The notes below the pieces were generated by a model. That model did no database searches and had not been told where the DNA came from. It worked only from the letters and a program-made list of their open reading frames with translations. Below are positions 25,001-33,776 of a stretch of DNA of 64,000 bases, in pieces (the first letter of the stretch is position 1; each line of letters opens with the position of its first letter). Made by a program: the position numbers and the translations under genes. Origin of the DNA: JBCCFC01 sp965213595 (GTDB lineage Bacteria; Chloroflexota; Anaerolineae; Caldilineales; Caldilineaceae); the NCBI GenBank assembly GCA_965213595.1, contig CBDBZO010000006.1, forward strand, positions 310,001-374,000, given 5' to 3'.

Positions 25001-26452
25001 ATGACTATACCAGAGGTGACAATTATCGGAGGCGGCTTGGCGGGAACGGAGGCGGCTTGGCAGTTGGCGAACCGCGGCGTGACCGTGCGCCTGCACGAAA
25101 TGCGCCCCCAGCGCCCCACGGACGCCCACATCAGCGACAGGCTGGCCGAGCTCGTTTGCAGCAACTCCATGGGCAGCACCCTGCCCGACCGCGCGCTGGG
25201 CATCCTCAAAAACGAGATGCTGCGGCTGGGCAGCCTGATCATTGAAACGGCCTACAAACACGCCGTCCCCGCTGGGGCGGCCCTGGCCGTCAGCCGCGAC
25301 GATTTCTCCGGCGAAATCACCGAGCGCATCAGCAGCCACCCGCTGATCGAGCTCGTGCGCGAGGAGGCCACTGAAATCCCCGATGGCCCCACCATTGTCG
25401 CCACCGGTCCGCTGACTTCGCCCGCGCTCACCGGGCAAATCCAGGCGCTTACCGGCCAGCGCTACCTCTACTTCTACGACGCCATGGCCCCCATCGTGAC
25501 GGCGGAAAGCATCGACATGTCGATTGCGTTCCGGCAGAGTCGCTACGATAAGAACAGCACGCTGGAACAGCACGCGGGCGAAAACGGCGCTGCAGCGGAA
25601 AATGGTTCGGCGGCGGGGGGAACCGAAGGCGACTACATCAACTGCCCGCTGGACAAGGAGGAGTACGCGCGCTTCGTCCAGGCGCTGCTGGACGCGCCCA
25701 AGATGGAATTGAAGGGGGCAGACAAAGAGCTGGAGCGCTACTTCGAGGGCTGTATGCCCGTCGAGGTGCTGGCGAGCCGCGGCGAGAAATCGCTTTCGTT
25801 TGGCCCCATGCGCCCCGTCGGCCTGCGCGACCCGCGCAGCGGTCGCCGTCCGTGGGCGGTGGTGCAGCTGCGGCAGGACAACGTCGCCGGGACGCTCTAC
25901 AATTTGGTGGGCTTTCAGACGAACGTCAAGTGGGGCGCGCAGGAGGAAGTGCTGCGGCTGATTCCGGGGCTGGGCAACGCGGAATTTGTGCGCATGGGCC
26001 AGATGCACCGCAACACCTTTATCAACAGCCCGACGCTGCTGCGGCCCACGCTTCAGTTTGGCGGCAACCCCGTGCACGGCGAAGACGACATCGTGGCGCG
26101 CGACAATCTATTTTTCGCCGGCCAGATCACGGGCACCGAGGGCTACGTCGGCAGCACGACGGGCGGGCTGGTCGCCGGGATTAACCTGGCGCGACAGCTG
26201 CGGGGCGAGCCGCTGCTCACGCCGCCGCGCACGAGCATGATCGGCTCGCTGCTCCACTACATCACCCACGCCGAGCCCAAGGATTTCCAACCGATGAAGG
26301 CCAACATGGCCCTGCTGCCGGACCTTGACCCGCCCGTGCGCAACAAGCGCGCCCGCTACGCCGCCTATGCAGAACGGGCCAAGCAGGACTTTGAGACGTA
26401 TTTGGGCGAGGTGGCGTTTGTGCCGTGGGGCGAGGAGCGGGTGTTGGCGTAG
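25001..26452 (+). CDS. trmFO: methylenetetrahydrofolate-tRNA-(uracil-5-)-methyltransferase
   Basis: 483 residues. The FAD-binding GxGxxG-type motif is IIGGGLAGTEAAWQLA (residues 8-23). LHEMRPQRPTDAH, LVCSNSMGS, LKNEMLRLGS, VPAGAALAVSRDDFS, FYDAMAPIV and TGTEGYVGST-type segments are all TrmFO hallmarks. The enzyme uses methylene-THF and FADH2 to make m5U54 in the T-loop of tRNAs. An insertion of about 20 residues rich in Gly/Ala/Glu (AGENGAAAENGSAAGGTEGD, near 190-210) precedes YINCPLDKEEY and is longer than I expect for the family. The C-terminal Cys-containing region appears intact. Confidence 0.95.
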   Translation: MTIPEVTIIGGGLAGTEAAWQLANRGVTVRLHEMRPQRPTDAHISDRLAELVCSNSMGSTLPDRALGILKNEMLRLGSLIIETAYKHAVPAGAALAVSRDDFSGEITERISSHPLIELVREEATEIPDGPTIVATGPLTSPALTGQIQALTGQRYLYFYDAMAPIVTAESIDMSIAFRQSRYDKNSTLEQHAGENGAAAENGSAAGGTEGDYINCPLDKEEYARFVQALLDAPKMELKGADKELERYFEGCMPVEVLASRGEKSLSFGPMRPVGLRDPRSGRRPWAVVQLRQDNVAGTLYNLVGFQTNVKWGAQEEVLRLIPGLGNAEFVRMGQMHRNTFINSPTLLRPTLQFGGNPVHGEDDIVARDNLFFAGQITGTEGYVGSTTGGLVAGINLARQLRGEPLLTPPRTSMIGSLLHYITHAEPKDFQPMKANMALLPDLDPPVRNKRARYAAYAERAKQDFETYLGEVAFVPWGEERVLA

Positions 26453-26492
26453 GGCTTGCGCTTCTTTCCCCTGATCATGCCAAACAAGCGAC

Positions 26493-26804
26493 ATGAATAT
26501 TGTAGAAGAAATATGCGCCAAGGTGGAGAATGAGGAGTTTGAATTTTCTCGTCACGCCGCTGATAGAATGCTTCTTCGTGATATTGCAGTTCAAGAAATA
26601 CGTGAAGCAATCGCTTCGTGCGAAGCGATAGAAGATTACCCAAACGACAAGTATGGTCCGAGCTGTTTGCTTCTGGGCTTCACCAATGCCAACAGACCCC
26701 TACACATACAGTGCAGCTACCCCAGCCGACCGCTGATAAAAGTGATTACGACATACGAGCCTGACGAGCGCGAATGGACAGAATATCGAGTGAGGAGAAA
26801 ATAA
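26493..26804 (+). CDS. DUF4258 domain protein, probable toxin of a TA pair
   Basis: 103 residues. FEFSRHAADRMLLRDIAVQEIREAI, then DYPNDKYGPSCLLLGF and PLHIQCSY, is the DUF4258 pattern (RelE-like beta sheet, conserved His near the N-terminus). DUF4258 genes are commonly followed by a YgiT/MqsA-type antitoxin, which is the case here with a two-base gap. Role as an RNA-acting toxin is inferred. The codons for AIASCEAI form a perfect palindrome ATCGCTTCG/CGAAGCGAT (26609-26628). Composition is more AT-rich than neighbours. Confidence 0.75.
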   Translation: MNIVEEICAKVENEEFEFSRHAADRMLLRDIAVQEIREAIASCEAIEDYPNDKYGPSCLLLGFTNANRPLHIQCSYPSRPLIKVITTYEPDEREWTEYRVRRK

Positions 26805-26806
26805 GC

Positions 26807-27034
26807 ATGCAATCGACAACCGCCACAAATAAGTTTGTTGAACAGCATATCACTTACACGCTGCTCAAAGAGGGCAAATTTTACATCATCGAAAATGTGC
26901 CTGCTCGCGTTGATGCAGAGACTGGAGAGCAGTTGCTTTCGCCGCGAACGGTTGAACGGTTGCAGAGCCTGATTTGGGAACAGCGCAAGCCATCTCGCAC
27001 GGTCGAGACGCCGGTGTATGAATTTGCGGTGTAG
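26807..27034 (+). CDS. YgiT-like antitoxin lacking zinc-finger cysteines
   Basis: 75 residues from the ATG at 26807, preceded by GAGGAG. The central block FYIIENVPARVDAETGEQLL followed by VERLQSLIWEQ matches YgiT-type proteins, where the usual text is VPAxVCxxCGE. Here all CxxC pairs are absent (VDAETGE in place of VCxxCGE, and no N-terminal CxxC). It therefore looks like a zinc-free derivative. It should bind and neutralise the DUF4258 partner and possibly autoregulate. A separate C-terminal DNA-binding domain is absent. Confidence 0.65.
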   Translation: MQSTTATNKFVEQHITYTLLKEGKFYIIENVPARVDAETGEQLLSPRTVERLQSLIWEQRKPSRTVETPVYEFAV

Positions 27035-27067
27035 ATAGCCACCCCTCGACAATTGTGGCGGGATAGA

Positions 27068-27107
27068 CACGCCCCGTGCTGAAACTGCCCCGTTCGCACG
27101 GGGCGTG
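27068..27107. repeat. inverted repeat, GTTCGCACG family
   Basis: Arms CACGCCCCGTGC (27068-27079) and GCACGGGGCGTG (27096-27107), preceded by CGTT. It lies between the TA pair and the convergent sqdB and is related to repeats at 14711, 31451, 50040 and 56877. Confidence 0.65.
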
Positions 27108-27122
27108 CCCAGACCGCCTTCC

Positions 27123-28379
27123 CTACGCCGGAACCAGCTCCCGCTCGACCGGCACGCCATTCGGCGCAGCCGCCCCCACGCGATCCGCGGGGATGTCCGC
27201 CCGCCAGCGGGAATCGGTGATAATCTTGTCGAGGTTGGCGCGCTCCTTGTAGCGCACGGCCACGTCGTAGACATCGCTCAGCAGCCCCTCGCTGAGCTTG
27301 GTCGGATCGAGCCCCAGCTTCAAAAAGTTATCGTTGGTCACGATCAGCTCGTTGGCTGGCGATTCGTTGCGCGGGTTGACGTAGTAGCGAATCTCCGCCC
27401 CCGTCAGCCGCGACACGAGATTGGCCAAATCGCGCACGCGGTGGGTCTCCGTCGCCTGGTTGAAGACCTTCACGCGTTCATCACCCGTCGGCGGGTTGTC
27501 GATGGCGAGCGCGACGCAGCGCACCGTATCGTTGATGTTGATAAAAGCGCGCGTCTGCCCGCCCTCGCCGTAGACCGTGAGCGGGTGGCCCACCGCGGCC
27601 TGCACCACAAAGCGGTTGAGCACCGTGCCGTAGTCGCCCTCGTAGTCAAAGCGATTGACCAGCTCCGGATGCAGGCTCGTCTCTTCGGTGTTCGTCCCCC
27701 ACACAATCCCCTGGTGTAAATCGGTGACGCGCACGTCGTCGTTTTTGTTGTAGTAGGCAAAGAGCAGCGCGTCCAGCGTCTTCGTCATGTGGTAGACGCT
27801 GCCGGGGTTGGGCGGATAGGGAATTTCGAGGTCGACGGGGCGCTCGTTAACCTGCACCGACACGTCGAGGTAGCCTTCGGGAATCGCCATGCCCGCCGTG
27901 CCGTAGCCGTAGACGCCCATCGTGCCCAGGTGAACGAGATGGGTGTCGTGGCCCGTCTCGGCCTTGACTTCGGTGAGCGCGCAGAGCAGATTGTGCGTGG
28001 CGTTGATGTTGTTGTTAACGGTGTAGCGCTTGTGCCCGGGCGACTTCATCGAGTAGGGCGCGGCGCGCTGCTCGGCAAAGTGCACGACGGCGCGCGGCCG
28101 CTGCTCGGCGATCAGGTCGCGCAGCAGGTGGTACTCCTCGGCGATGTTGATCTGGTGGAAGTCGATGTCGCGCCCGCTGACGTCGCGCCACGTTTGCAAA
28201 CGGCGCTCGGTCGTGGCAATCGGCGTCAGCGACTGGCAGCCCAGCTCGATGTCGATCTTGCGGCGCGAGAGGTTGTCGACGATGGTCACGTCGTAGCCCA
28301 GCCGCGACAGGTACAGGCTGGTCGGCCAGCCACAAAAGCCGTCGCCGCCCAAAACGATGATGCGATTTTCTGAGGTCAT
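27123..28379 (-). CDS. sqdB: UDP-sulfoquinovose synthase
   Basis: 418 residues. Extended SDR with the NAD-binding motif VLGGDGFCGWPTSLYLS near the N-terminus. Diagnostic SqdB segments are VDNLSRRKIDIELG, HFAEQRAAPYSMK, LGTMGVYGYG, YHMTKTLD with the catalytic Tyr-x3-Lys, GIVWGTNT and FNRFVVQAA-type text. It converts UDP-glucose and sulfite to UDP-sulfoquinovose for the sulfolipid SQDG, which is consistent with a Chloroflexota host. The glycosyltransferase for the second step (SqdX/SqdD) is not adjacent. The start at 28379 has GGAG eight bases upstream. Confidence 0.95.
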   Translation of the reverse strand: MTSENRIIVLGGDGFCGWPTSLYLSRLGYDVTIVDNLSRRKIDIELGCQSLTPIATTERRLQTWRDVSGRDIDFHQINIAEEYHLLRDLIAEQRPRAVVHFAEQRAAPYSMKSPGHKRYTVNNNINATHNLLCALTEVKAETGHDTHLVHLGTMGVYGYGTAGMAIPEGYLDVSVQVNERPVDLEIPYPPNPGSVYHMTKTLDALLFAYYNKNDDVRVTDLHQGIVWGTNTEETSLHPELVNRFDYEGDYGTVLNRFVVQAAVGHPLTVYGEGGQTRAFININDTVRCVALAIDNPPTGDERVKVFNQATETHRVRDLANLVSRLTGAEIRYYVNPRNESPANELIVTNDNFLKLGLDPTKLSEGLLSDVYDVAVRYKERANLDKIITDSRWRADIPADRVGAAAPNGVPVERELVPA

Positions 28380-28555
28380 TGAAATCTCCTTAATGAAAAT
28401 TAGGTGCTGCTGGCCAATCGGCGATGGACGATAACCGTTCGAGGTGAGCCACCGTTCCCAGGCAGCGACCCGCGCTCCACCAGTCATCATCCACCACCGA
28501 CTGCCCAGCAGCTTAGTGCTTGACCAAGCAAAGTTTGACGGATGCGGCAGCGACC

Positions 28556-28583
28556 GTACGGGCACGCCACGGCGTGCCCGTAC
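28556..28583. repeat. palindromic repeat, GGGCACGCC family
   Basis: GTACGGGCACGCC (28556-28568), AC, then the complementary arm (28571-28583). It lies in the 296-base gap between the LacI-type regulator and sqdB, and shares GGGCACGCC with the palindrome at 37002. Confidence 0.75.
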
Positions 28584-28675
28584 CCGCCAAAAAAGATTGT
28601 TGGCCTACTAGCTTGGCACGGGTGTGTCCACTATGCCGTCTCCGCTTACTCCCGGTGGCCTCGCCCTGGACGGCT

Positions 28676-29737
28676 TCAGGCTGCATGGGTATCGCCATCC
28701 CTTGGCTCCGCACACGAGGCGCCCGTAACCAGATGGCTGCGCACGGTGAGGCGCGCGTCGCGCAGGTTGTCGTTGCTCATCTGCTTGACCAGCAGCTCCG
28801 CCGCCAAATAGCCGACTTCCTCGTGCGGGAAGGTCACCGTGGTCAGCGCCGGTAGCCCGTCGGGTGCGCGGATGCCGTCGATGCCGCTGATCGAGAGCGA
28901 CTGCGGCACCTCGCGCCCCTGCTGCTTGGCGACCCGCAGCGCCTGGTAGCCAATGTGGTCGTTTAGCGCAAAGATGGCCGTCACCGCTGGCTGCTGGGCC
29001 AGCAGATGCTGGACGGCCCTTTCCACATCTTCGCCAATCGACACGTACCGGTCATCGGCTATCCCCAGCTGGCTGGCAACCACCTCGCGGTAGGCCGCGA
29101 GCCGCAGGCGAAACCACTCGTAGTCCCGGTCCACCGTGCGCGCGACAAAGCCTATGCGCTTGTGCCCCAGCGCCAGCAGGTGATCGAGCACGAGGCGGGC
29201 CTGCTCGCCGTGGTCCTGGCTCACGCTGCTGACGGGAACGTCCGGCCAGGTGCGGCCCAGAATCACGGTAGGGATTTGGCCGTCGAGCGCGCGCCGGAGC
29301 AGGCGGCTGTCGCGGTGCAGCCCCGGCCCCATCAGAATCAGCCCGTCCAGCGCCTGCTCCGGCTGGGCCAGCAGCTGGTAGCCCAGGCTGTCGGCATCAT
29401 CATCGCGGTAGCTGGTGACGAGCATGACGCTGATGTCCCGCCCCTGGGTAAAGCGCTGGATGCCGTTGCGATACGACAGGTAGAGGTGCGTCAAGCCGGG
29501 ATCAACATCCGGTTCGGCGCTAACGCAGTGGACGAGCGCGATCACGGGCGCGCTGGTCGGCGCGTGCGTCTTGTCGTCGGTGCGCTGGGTGGGCAGACGA
29601 TAGCCAAGCGCGTCCGCCGCGCTCATCACGCGGGTGCGCATTGCCTCGGACGTGCCGGGTCGGTTGTTGAGCACCAGCGAAACGGTGCTTTTGGAGACGC
29701 CAGCACGCTTGGCGACTTCCTCCATGGAAATGGTCAT
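28676..29737 (-). CDS. LacI family transcriptional regulator
   Basis: 353 residues. The N-terminal LacI helix-turn-helix is clear (MEEVAKRAGVSKSTVSLVLN), with the hinge helix region near DALGYRLP. A periplasmic-binding-protein-like sensor domain spans about 70-345 (ALVHCVSAEPDVDP, LILMGPGLH, ALGHKRIGFVAR, IFALNDHIGYQALR, SISGIDGI, TTVTFPHEEVGYLAAELL). These regulators respond to sugars or nucleosides. It lies upstream of sqdB in the same orientation but separated by 296 bases, and divergent from the GT8 gene. The regulon is unknown. The final residues run into a Gly/Asp-rich end (SCAEPRDGDTHAA). Confidence 0.9.
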   Translation of the reverse strand: MTISMEEVAKRAGVSKSTVSLVLNNRPGTSEAMRTRVMSAADALGYRLPTQRTDDKTHAPTSAPVIALVHCVSAEPDVDPGLTHLYLSYRNGIQRFTQGRDISVMLVTSYRDDDADSLGYQLLAQPEQALDGLILMGPGLHRDSRLLRRALDGQIPTVILGRTWPDVPVSSVSQDHGEQARLVLDHLLALGHKRIGFVARTVDRDYEWFRLRLAAYREVVASQLGIADDRYVSIGEDVERAVQHLLAQQPAVTAIFALNDHIGYQALRVAKQQGREVPQSLSISGIDGIRAPDGLPALTTVTFPHEEVGYLAAELLVKQMSNDNLRDARLTVRSHLVTGASCAEPRDGDTHAA

Positions 29738-29960
29738 AGTTTGTTTGATTCGTTCGTTCGATTGTTCGACAAGCGCTACTATATCATGTATATTGTGGGT
29801 AGCAAAATTAGTTTTATCTTGAAAGACCCAAGAATCTCAACGCGGGTGCAAGAATGCGAAGGAATGGTTTGTCGGTAGAGCCGATTTTTCTGAAATCTAC
29901 GGGGGCAAGCGGCGCATACATCAGCGCGACCGTCGCCACAACTTGGTAAGCTAAAAGAAA

Positions 29961-30767
29961 ATGAAAAATAGCTATATAACGCTGGTGAGCAACGAGGAGT
30001 ACATCGTCGGCGCACGGGCGCTGGCGCGCTCGCTGCACATGGTGGGCGCGGCCTGGCCGTTGACCGTGCTGGCGCCGCCCGCCGTATCCGGCCTCGACGA
30101 ACTGGCGGCGCTGGGCTGCGAGGTGCGCCGGGTCGAGCCGCTGCTCCTCTCCGCTGAATTTCAGGCTCGCCATTCGCGGCGCGCCCAACACGGGGCCGCT
30201 CCCTTTACAAAGGGCAGCAAGCCCATCTTCCACGATCCGCTGAGCAACTTCCTCAAGCTGCGGCTGTGGGAGCTAACGGAATTTGAGCGCGTTGTTTTTC
30301 TAGATGCGGATACGCTGGTCGTGCAGAATATCGACCGGCTCTTTGGCTACCCCGAATTTTCCGCCGCGCCCAACGTCTACGCCTCGCTGGCGGATTTTCA
30401 CCGGCTCAACAGCGGCGTCTTCGTTGCCCAGCCCAGCGGCGACACCTTTGCCCGAATGTTGCGCCACCTTGATCGGCCCGACGTCTTCTGGCGGCGCACG
30501 GATCAGACCTTCCTGCAGGACTTTTTCCCAAGCTGGCACGGGCTGCCCTACATCTACAACACGCTGCAGTACGTTTGGTTCAATCTGCCCGACCTCTGGT
30601 CCTGGCCCCAAATCCACGTGATTCACTACCAGTACGAAAAGCCCTGGCAGGCCGACCACCCGCGCCGCACACAGCTCGCCCCGCTGATCGATCTGTGGCG
30701 ACAGGTGAACGAACACGGCACGCTGCCGGAGCCGCTGCCCCAGCCCGCCACGCCGCGGGAGGCCTGA
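29961..30767 (+). CDS. glycosyltransferase family 8 (glycogenin-like)
   Basis: 268 residues, GT-A fold. ITLVSNEEYIVGARALARSL starts the nucleotide-sugar-binding part. The DxD metal motif is in FLDADTLVVQNID. LNSGVFVAQPS and HVIHYQYEKPW (His near the active site) are typical of GT8/glycogenin. It should transfer a hexose from an NDP-sugar to an unknown acceptor in the cytoplasm. The next gene, a HAD phosphatase, starts at the last base of this stop (TGATG), so they are translationally coupled and may share a pathway. Confidence 0.85.
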   Translation: MKNSYITLVSNEEYIVGARALARSLHMVGAAWPLTVLAPPAVSGLDELAALGCEVRRVEPLLLSAEFQARHSRRAQHGAAPFTKGSKPIFHDPLSNFLKLRLWELTEFERVVFLDADTLVVQNIDRLFGYPEFSAAPNVYASLADFHRLNSGVFVAQPSGDTFARMLRHLDRPDVFWRRTDQTFLQDFFPSWHGLPYIYNTLQYVWFNLPDLWSWPQIHVIHYQYEKPWQADHPRRTQLAPLIDLWRQVNEHGTLPEPLPQPATPREA

Positions 30768-31459
30768 TGCCCAACGAAGCTGCCGCCCGCCGCGCGCTCA
30801 TCCTCGATTTCGACGGCGTCATCGTTGAGACGGAGGCGCTGCACTTCCACTGTTGGAATGCTGCCTTCGAGGAGCGCTGGGGCGTGCGCGTCGCGGGCGA
30901 CCACCGGCAGCTGGTTGGCCTTTCGCTGGCGCAGATTTACGCGCTGTGGTGCGGCGCGCGAGCGGGCGAGCCGCTCGTGCTTTCGGCGGCGGACGAGGCG
31001 GCGCTGCTGGCGCGCAAAACCGAGCTTTACTTCGAGCGCGGCGCAGAAACGCTGCGGCCCGTTTCCGGCGTCGTCGATCTGATCCGCCGCGCCCACGACG
31101 GCGGCTGGTACGTGGCGATTGCCTCGCGCGCCCGGCGCGTGCGGCTGCTGCGCACGCTGGAACTGCTCAAGCTACCCCCGCTCTTCGACATTATCCTGGG
31201 CAGCGAAGATCTCGTCGATCCGCGGACCGACCGCAAGCGCCACGCCCGCGCCGCCGCCCCCTTTGGCATCGCGCCCGCCCGCTGCCTCGTGATCGAGGAT
31301 AGCGCCTCCGGCGTGCGCGACGCGCGAGCGGACGGCATCGGCTGCGTTATCGGGCTGACGACCTCGCTGGATCGCCAGGCGCTGCTGTCGGCGGGCGCCC
31401 ACGCCGTGGTCGAACGGTTCGATGACGTTCGACTGAACCAGTTCATCACCGCGGCGTGA
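30767..31459 (+). CDS. HAD-family hydrolase (beta-phosphoglucomutase/phosphatase type)
   Basis: 230 residues. Motif I is DFDGVIVETEALHFHCWNAAFEE, with nucleophile and acid/base Asp separated by one Phe. Motif II is IASRARRVR (Ser), motif III the Lys in DRKRHARAAAPFG, motif IV VIEDSASGVRDA. The C1 cap between motifs I and II is typical of beta-phosphoglucomutases and sugar-phosphate phosphatases. Coupled to GT8 by a TGATG overlap. The last two Ala codons and the stop (GCGGCGTGAGCACGCC) are shared exactly with the end of the gene at 56885, so a repeat supplies this C-terminus. Confidence 0.85.
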   Translation: MPNEAAARRALILDFDGVIVETEALHFHCWNAAFEERWGVRVAGDHRQLVGLSLAQIYALWCGARAGEPLVLSAADEAALLARKTELYFERGAETLRPVSGVVDLIRRAHDGGWYVAIASRARRVRLLRTLELLKLPPLFDIILGSEDLVDPRTDRKRHARAAAPFGIAPARCLVIEDSASGVRDARADGIGCVIGLTTSLDRQALLSAGAHAVVERFDDVRLNQFITAA

Positions 31460-31480
31460 GCACGCCTTCGCGAGAACGGG
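31451..31480. repeat. repeat at gene end, GTTCGCACG family
   Basis: GCGGCGTGAGCACGCC, then TTCGCGAGAACGGG. It starts in the last codons of the HAD gene. The first 16 bases are identical to 56877-56892. Confidence 0.65.
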
Positions 31481-31528
31481 CCGAGGAGAAATCAAATGGA
31501 AGCACCAGCGCCAGCGTCCGCACCAGGC

Positions 31529-31566
31529 AAGTTACCAAGCAAGCAAGTTACCAAGCAAGTTACCAA
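31529..31566. repeat. short tandem repeat AAGTTACCAAGC
   Basis: Three copies of AAGTTACCAAGC (31529, 31545, 31557, the last incomplete), with an extra AAGC between the first two. They end directly before the AAGGAC ribosome binding site of the next gene. Confidence 0.75.
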
Positions 31567-31580
31567 AAGGACAAGCAGCC

Positions 31581-32513
31581 ATGCCGCACGAGCAGCCAGA
31601 CCGGCTGCACGGCAAGCGGATCGCCGTCACCGGGGCGACGGGCTACGTCGGCCAGTTTGTCGTGCCCGCGCTGCTGCGGGGTGGCGCAACCGTGCGCGCG
31701 CTGGCGCGGTCGTCGTCCAACCTCGAAGGCGTTGACGCGCGCATTGAATGGGTAACCGGCGATTTGACCGATGCGCCGGCGCTCCGCACGCTGGTCGACG
31801 GTGCGGATGCCGTTGTGCATCTGGCGTACCAGCACGTGCCCGGTCGCTACCGCGGCGGCGAGGGTGACGATTTGGCGCGCTGGCTGGAGGTGAACCTGCA
31901 CGGCACGCTGGATTTGCTGCTGGCCACACGCTCGGCGGGCGTGGCGCAGTTTGTGTTTCTCTCCAGCCGCGCCGTTTTCTCGCACACCGAGCCGGGCCGC
32001 GTGCTGGACGAAACGCACCCGACCTCGCCGGACACCCACTACGGCGCGTACAAAGCCGCCGTCGAAGCGATGTTGCACAGCTTTGCCGCCGTGGAGAGAG
32101 TGCGCACCACGGCGCTGCGGGCCACGGGCGTCTACGGCGTGGTGTCGCCTGTCGAAGAGTCAAAGTGGTACGATTTGGTGAAGGCCGTGCTGGCGGGGGA
32201 GCGCGTGACTTCGTCGCGGGGGGGGACGGAGGTGCACGGGGCGGACGTGGCGCGCACGGTGGTCGCGCTGCTGGAAGAGCCGTCGCGCGCGCCGGCGGTG
32301 GTGCATCTGAGCGACCTCTACGTGACGCAGCGCCAGCTGGTGGCGCTCATTCGCGAAGTCGCCGGGCAGCCGGGGCCGCTGCCGCCGCCGAGTGGGCCAG
32401 CGCACAACGTGCTGGTCTGTACGCACCTGGAAAAGCTGGGGATTGTCTTGGGTGGGGAAGCGCTGCTGCGGTACACGGTTGAGGAGTTGGTGGCAGCGAC
32501 GGATAAATCGTAG
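31581..32513 (+). CDS. NAD-dependent epimerase/dehydratase (extended SDR)
   Basis: 310 residues. TGATGYVGQFVVPALL is the extended-SDR dinucleotide motif (about 18-30). GDLTDAPALRTLVDGADAVVHLAY, FLSSRAVFS (Ser) and HYGAYKAAVEAML with Tyr-x3-Lys complete the active site. It acts on an NDP-sugar or similar hydroxy substrate; the particular one cannot be told. The ATG at 31581 follows AAGGAC. It lies 121 bases after the HAD gene, separated by repeats, so it may or may not be cotranscribed with the GT8-HAD pair. Confidence 0.8.
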   Translation: MPHEQPDRLHGKRIAVTGATGYVGQFVVPALLRGGATVRALARSSSNLEGVDARIEWVTGDLTDAPALRTLVDGADAVVHLAYQHVPGRYRGGEGDDLARWLEVNLHGTLDLLLATRSAGVAQFVFLSSRAVFSHTEPGRVLDETHPTSPDTHYGAYKAAVEAMLHSFAAVERVRTTALRATGVYGVVSPVEESKWYDLVKAVLAGERVTSSRGGTEVHGADVARTVVALLEEPSRAPAVVHLSDLYVTQRQLVALIREVAGQPGPLPPPSGPAHNVLVCTHLEKLGIVLGGEALLRYTVEELVAATDKS

Positions 32514-32612
32514 CTGCGGCTGTAAGCCGTACCCTAGAAGAAAGCCAGCCACAGGCCGCGCGAACGGCTCGAGGTCAACCCTACCTTGTCTGCGTAATTC
32601 GTGGCAAAGGTC

Positions 32613-33540
32613 TCACTCGGCTGGATTCAAAATCGTACACGTTCGCTCCAGTACGTCCAGCCCCTGTTGCTTTAGCCAATAGGGAATGTCAATTAAAACC
32701 CAGTTCTCCGCCAGCTTCTCCCCCTCGCGGCGATAGACATCCACCACCTGCATTACCGCGTTGACCTGGCCGCCCGGCAACCCCAGCCAGCCGCCCAGCG
32801 GCGTGTTGGAGAGGTTGGGCCAGCCAAAGAAGCAGGCAAAGTTGCCCTCCGCAAAGCGACAGACGTGGCCCTCAAACTTTTTGTCGGCCAGCCGATTGCG
32901 AAAGGGCAGCTGGTGTTGCGCCTGGTAGCGCGGAATCGTATACGTCGCGCCGATGCCGGCGGGGCCATACCAAACCATATCTTCCGCCCACGTCCGCTCC
33001 AGCACCTCCGGCGGACAATCCATCGAGCCGCTCTCGTTGAGCGCGCTCAAATCATCCACCATTTTGTTGACGAGCGCCAAGGTCGCGGCGCCTTCGTCTT
33101 CCGGCGCATCGTCGAAGAGCAGGCCATCGTGGCCGCGCGGGCCGGGGTAGGTGAAGTAAGCGCCGGTCGACGGCGGCAGCGGATTGACGCCCGCCTGCAC
33201 CATCAGGCCGATTGCGTCGACAAAGAGGCCGGTCTGGGTGATTTTGCCGGTTTTCACACAGTTAAACTCGGCATAGCGCAGGGTGGCGAGCTTGCGCGTG
33301 CGCGGAATGCCGAGCCAGTCGGCGTCAAAGAGCCCCATAAAGTGGCCCATGCTCATTACCCACTGCGCACCGTCTTCTCCTTCACCGATTTTGTTTGTGC
33401 CGCCGATAAAAATATCCTGCCGCCGCTGCATGTGCGCGAGCGAGCGGCGCAGCAGCGGCGACCAAAAGTGCTCGGCCACAACTGCCTCCGCACCGTCGCG
33501 GCAGCTCGCGAAAGGGGTAGACGCCGCGCCATGCGGTAGT
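32613..33540 (-). pseudogene. SnoaL-like (NTF2-fold) two-domain protein, frameshifted N-terminus
   Basis: An open frame of 288 codons from a GTG at 33479 encodes two NTF2-like halves: HFWSPLLRRSLAHMQRRQDIFIGG, and later DMVWYGPAGIGATYTIPRYQ with GLPGGQVNAVMQVVDVYRREGEKLAENWVLIDIP, as in SnoaL-like polyketide-cyclase-related proteins. Upstream, another frame reads AWRGVYPFRELP, which is what should precede the AVVAEHFW block in this family. The two join by a frameshift at about 33491-33504, and a TAA lies further upstream. The first codons are therefore broken. The remainder could still be expressed from the GTG. Confidence 0.6.
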
Positions 33541-33776
33541 CGTCGCTGTTACCCCCTCCCAGCCTCCCCCAACTTACCGATGCTTCGCCAGCACGTCGGA
33601 CAATCTACCCAACCAACTTAGCTTGTACCTATGGGGTACGCCAGGGCGCGCCCGTACCGGCCCACTCGTGGCCTTGCGTTCGGGACGCTCCTGCGTCGAA
33701 ATAATCGCGACCTCACAAAAAATTCGGGCGGTTTCGCAATGAATTTTTTGGTCGCTTCCAAAAAGCCGGAAATTGC

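Noticed and set aside
29738..29960. LacI operator in the gap between regulator and GT8 gene
   Set aside because: Only weak AT-rich symmetry near TATATCATGTATAT; no clear CG-centred palindrome.
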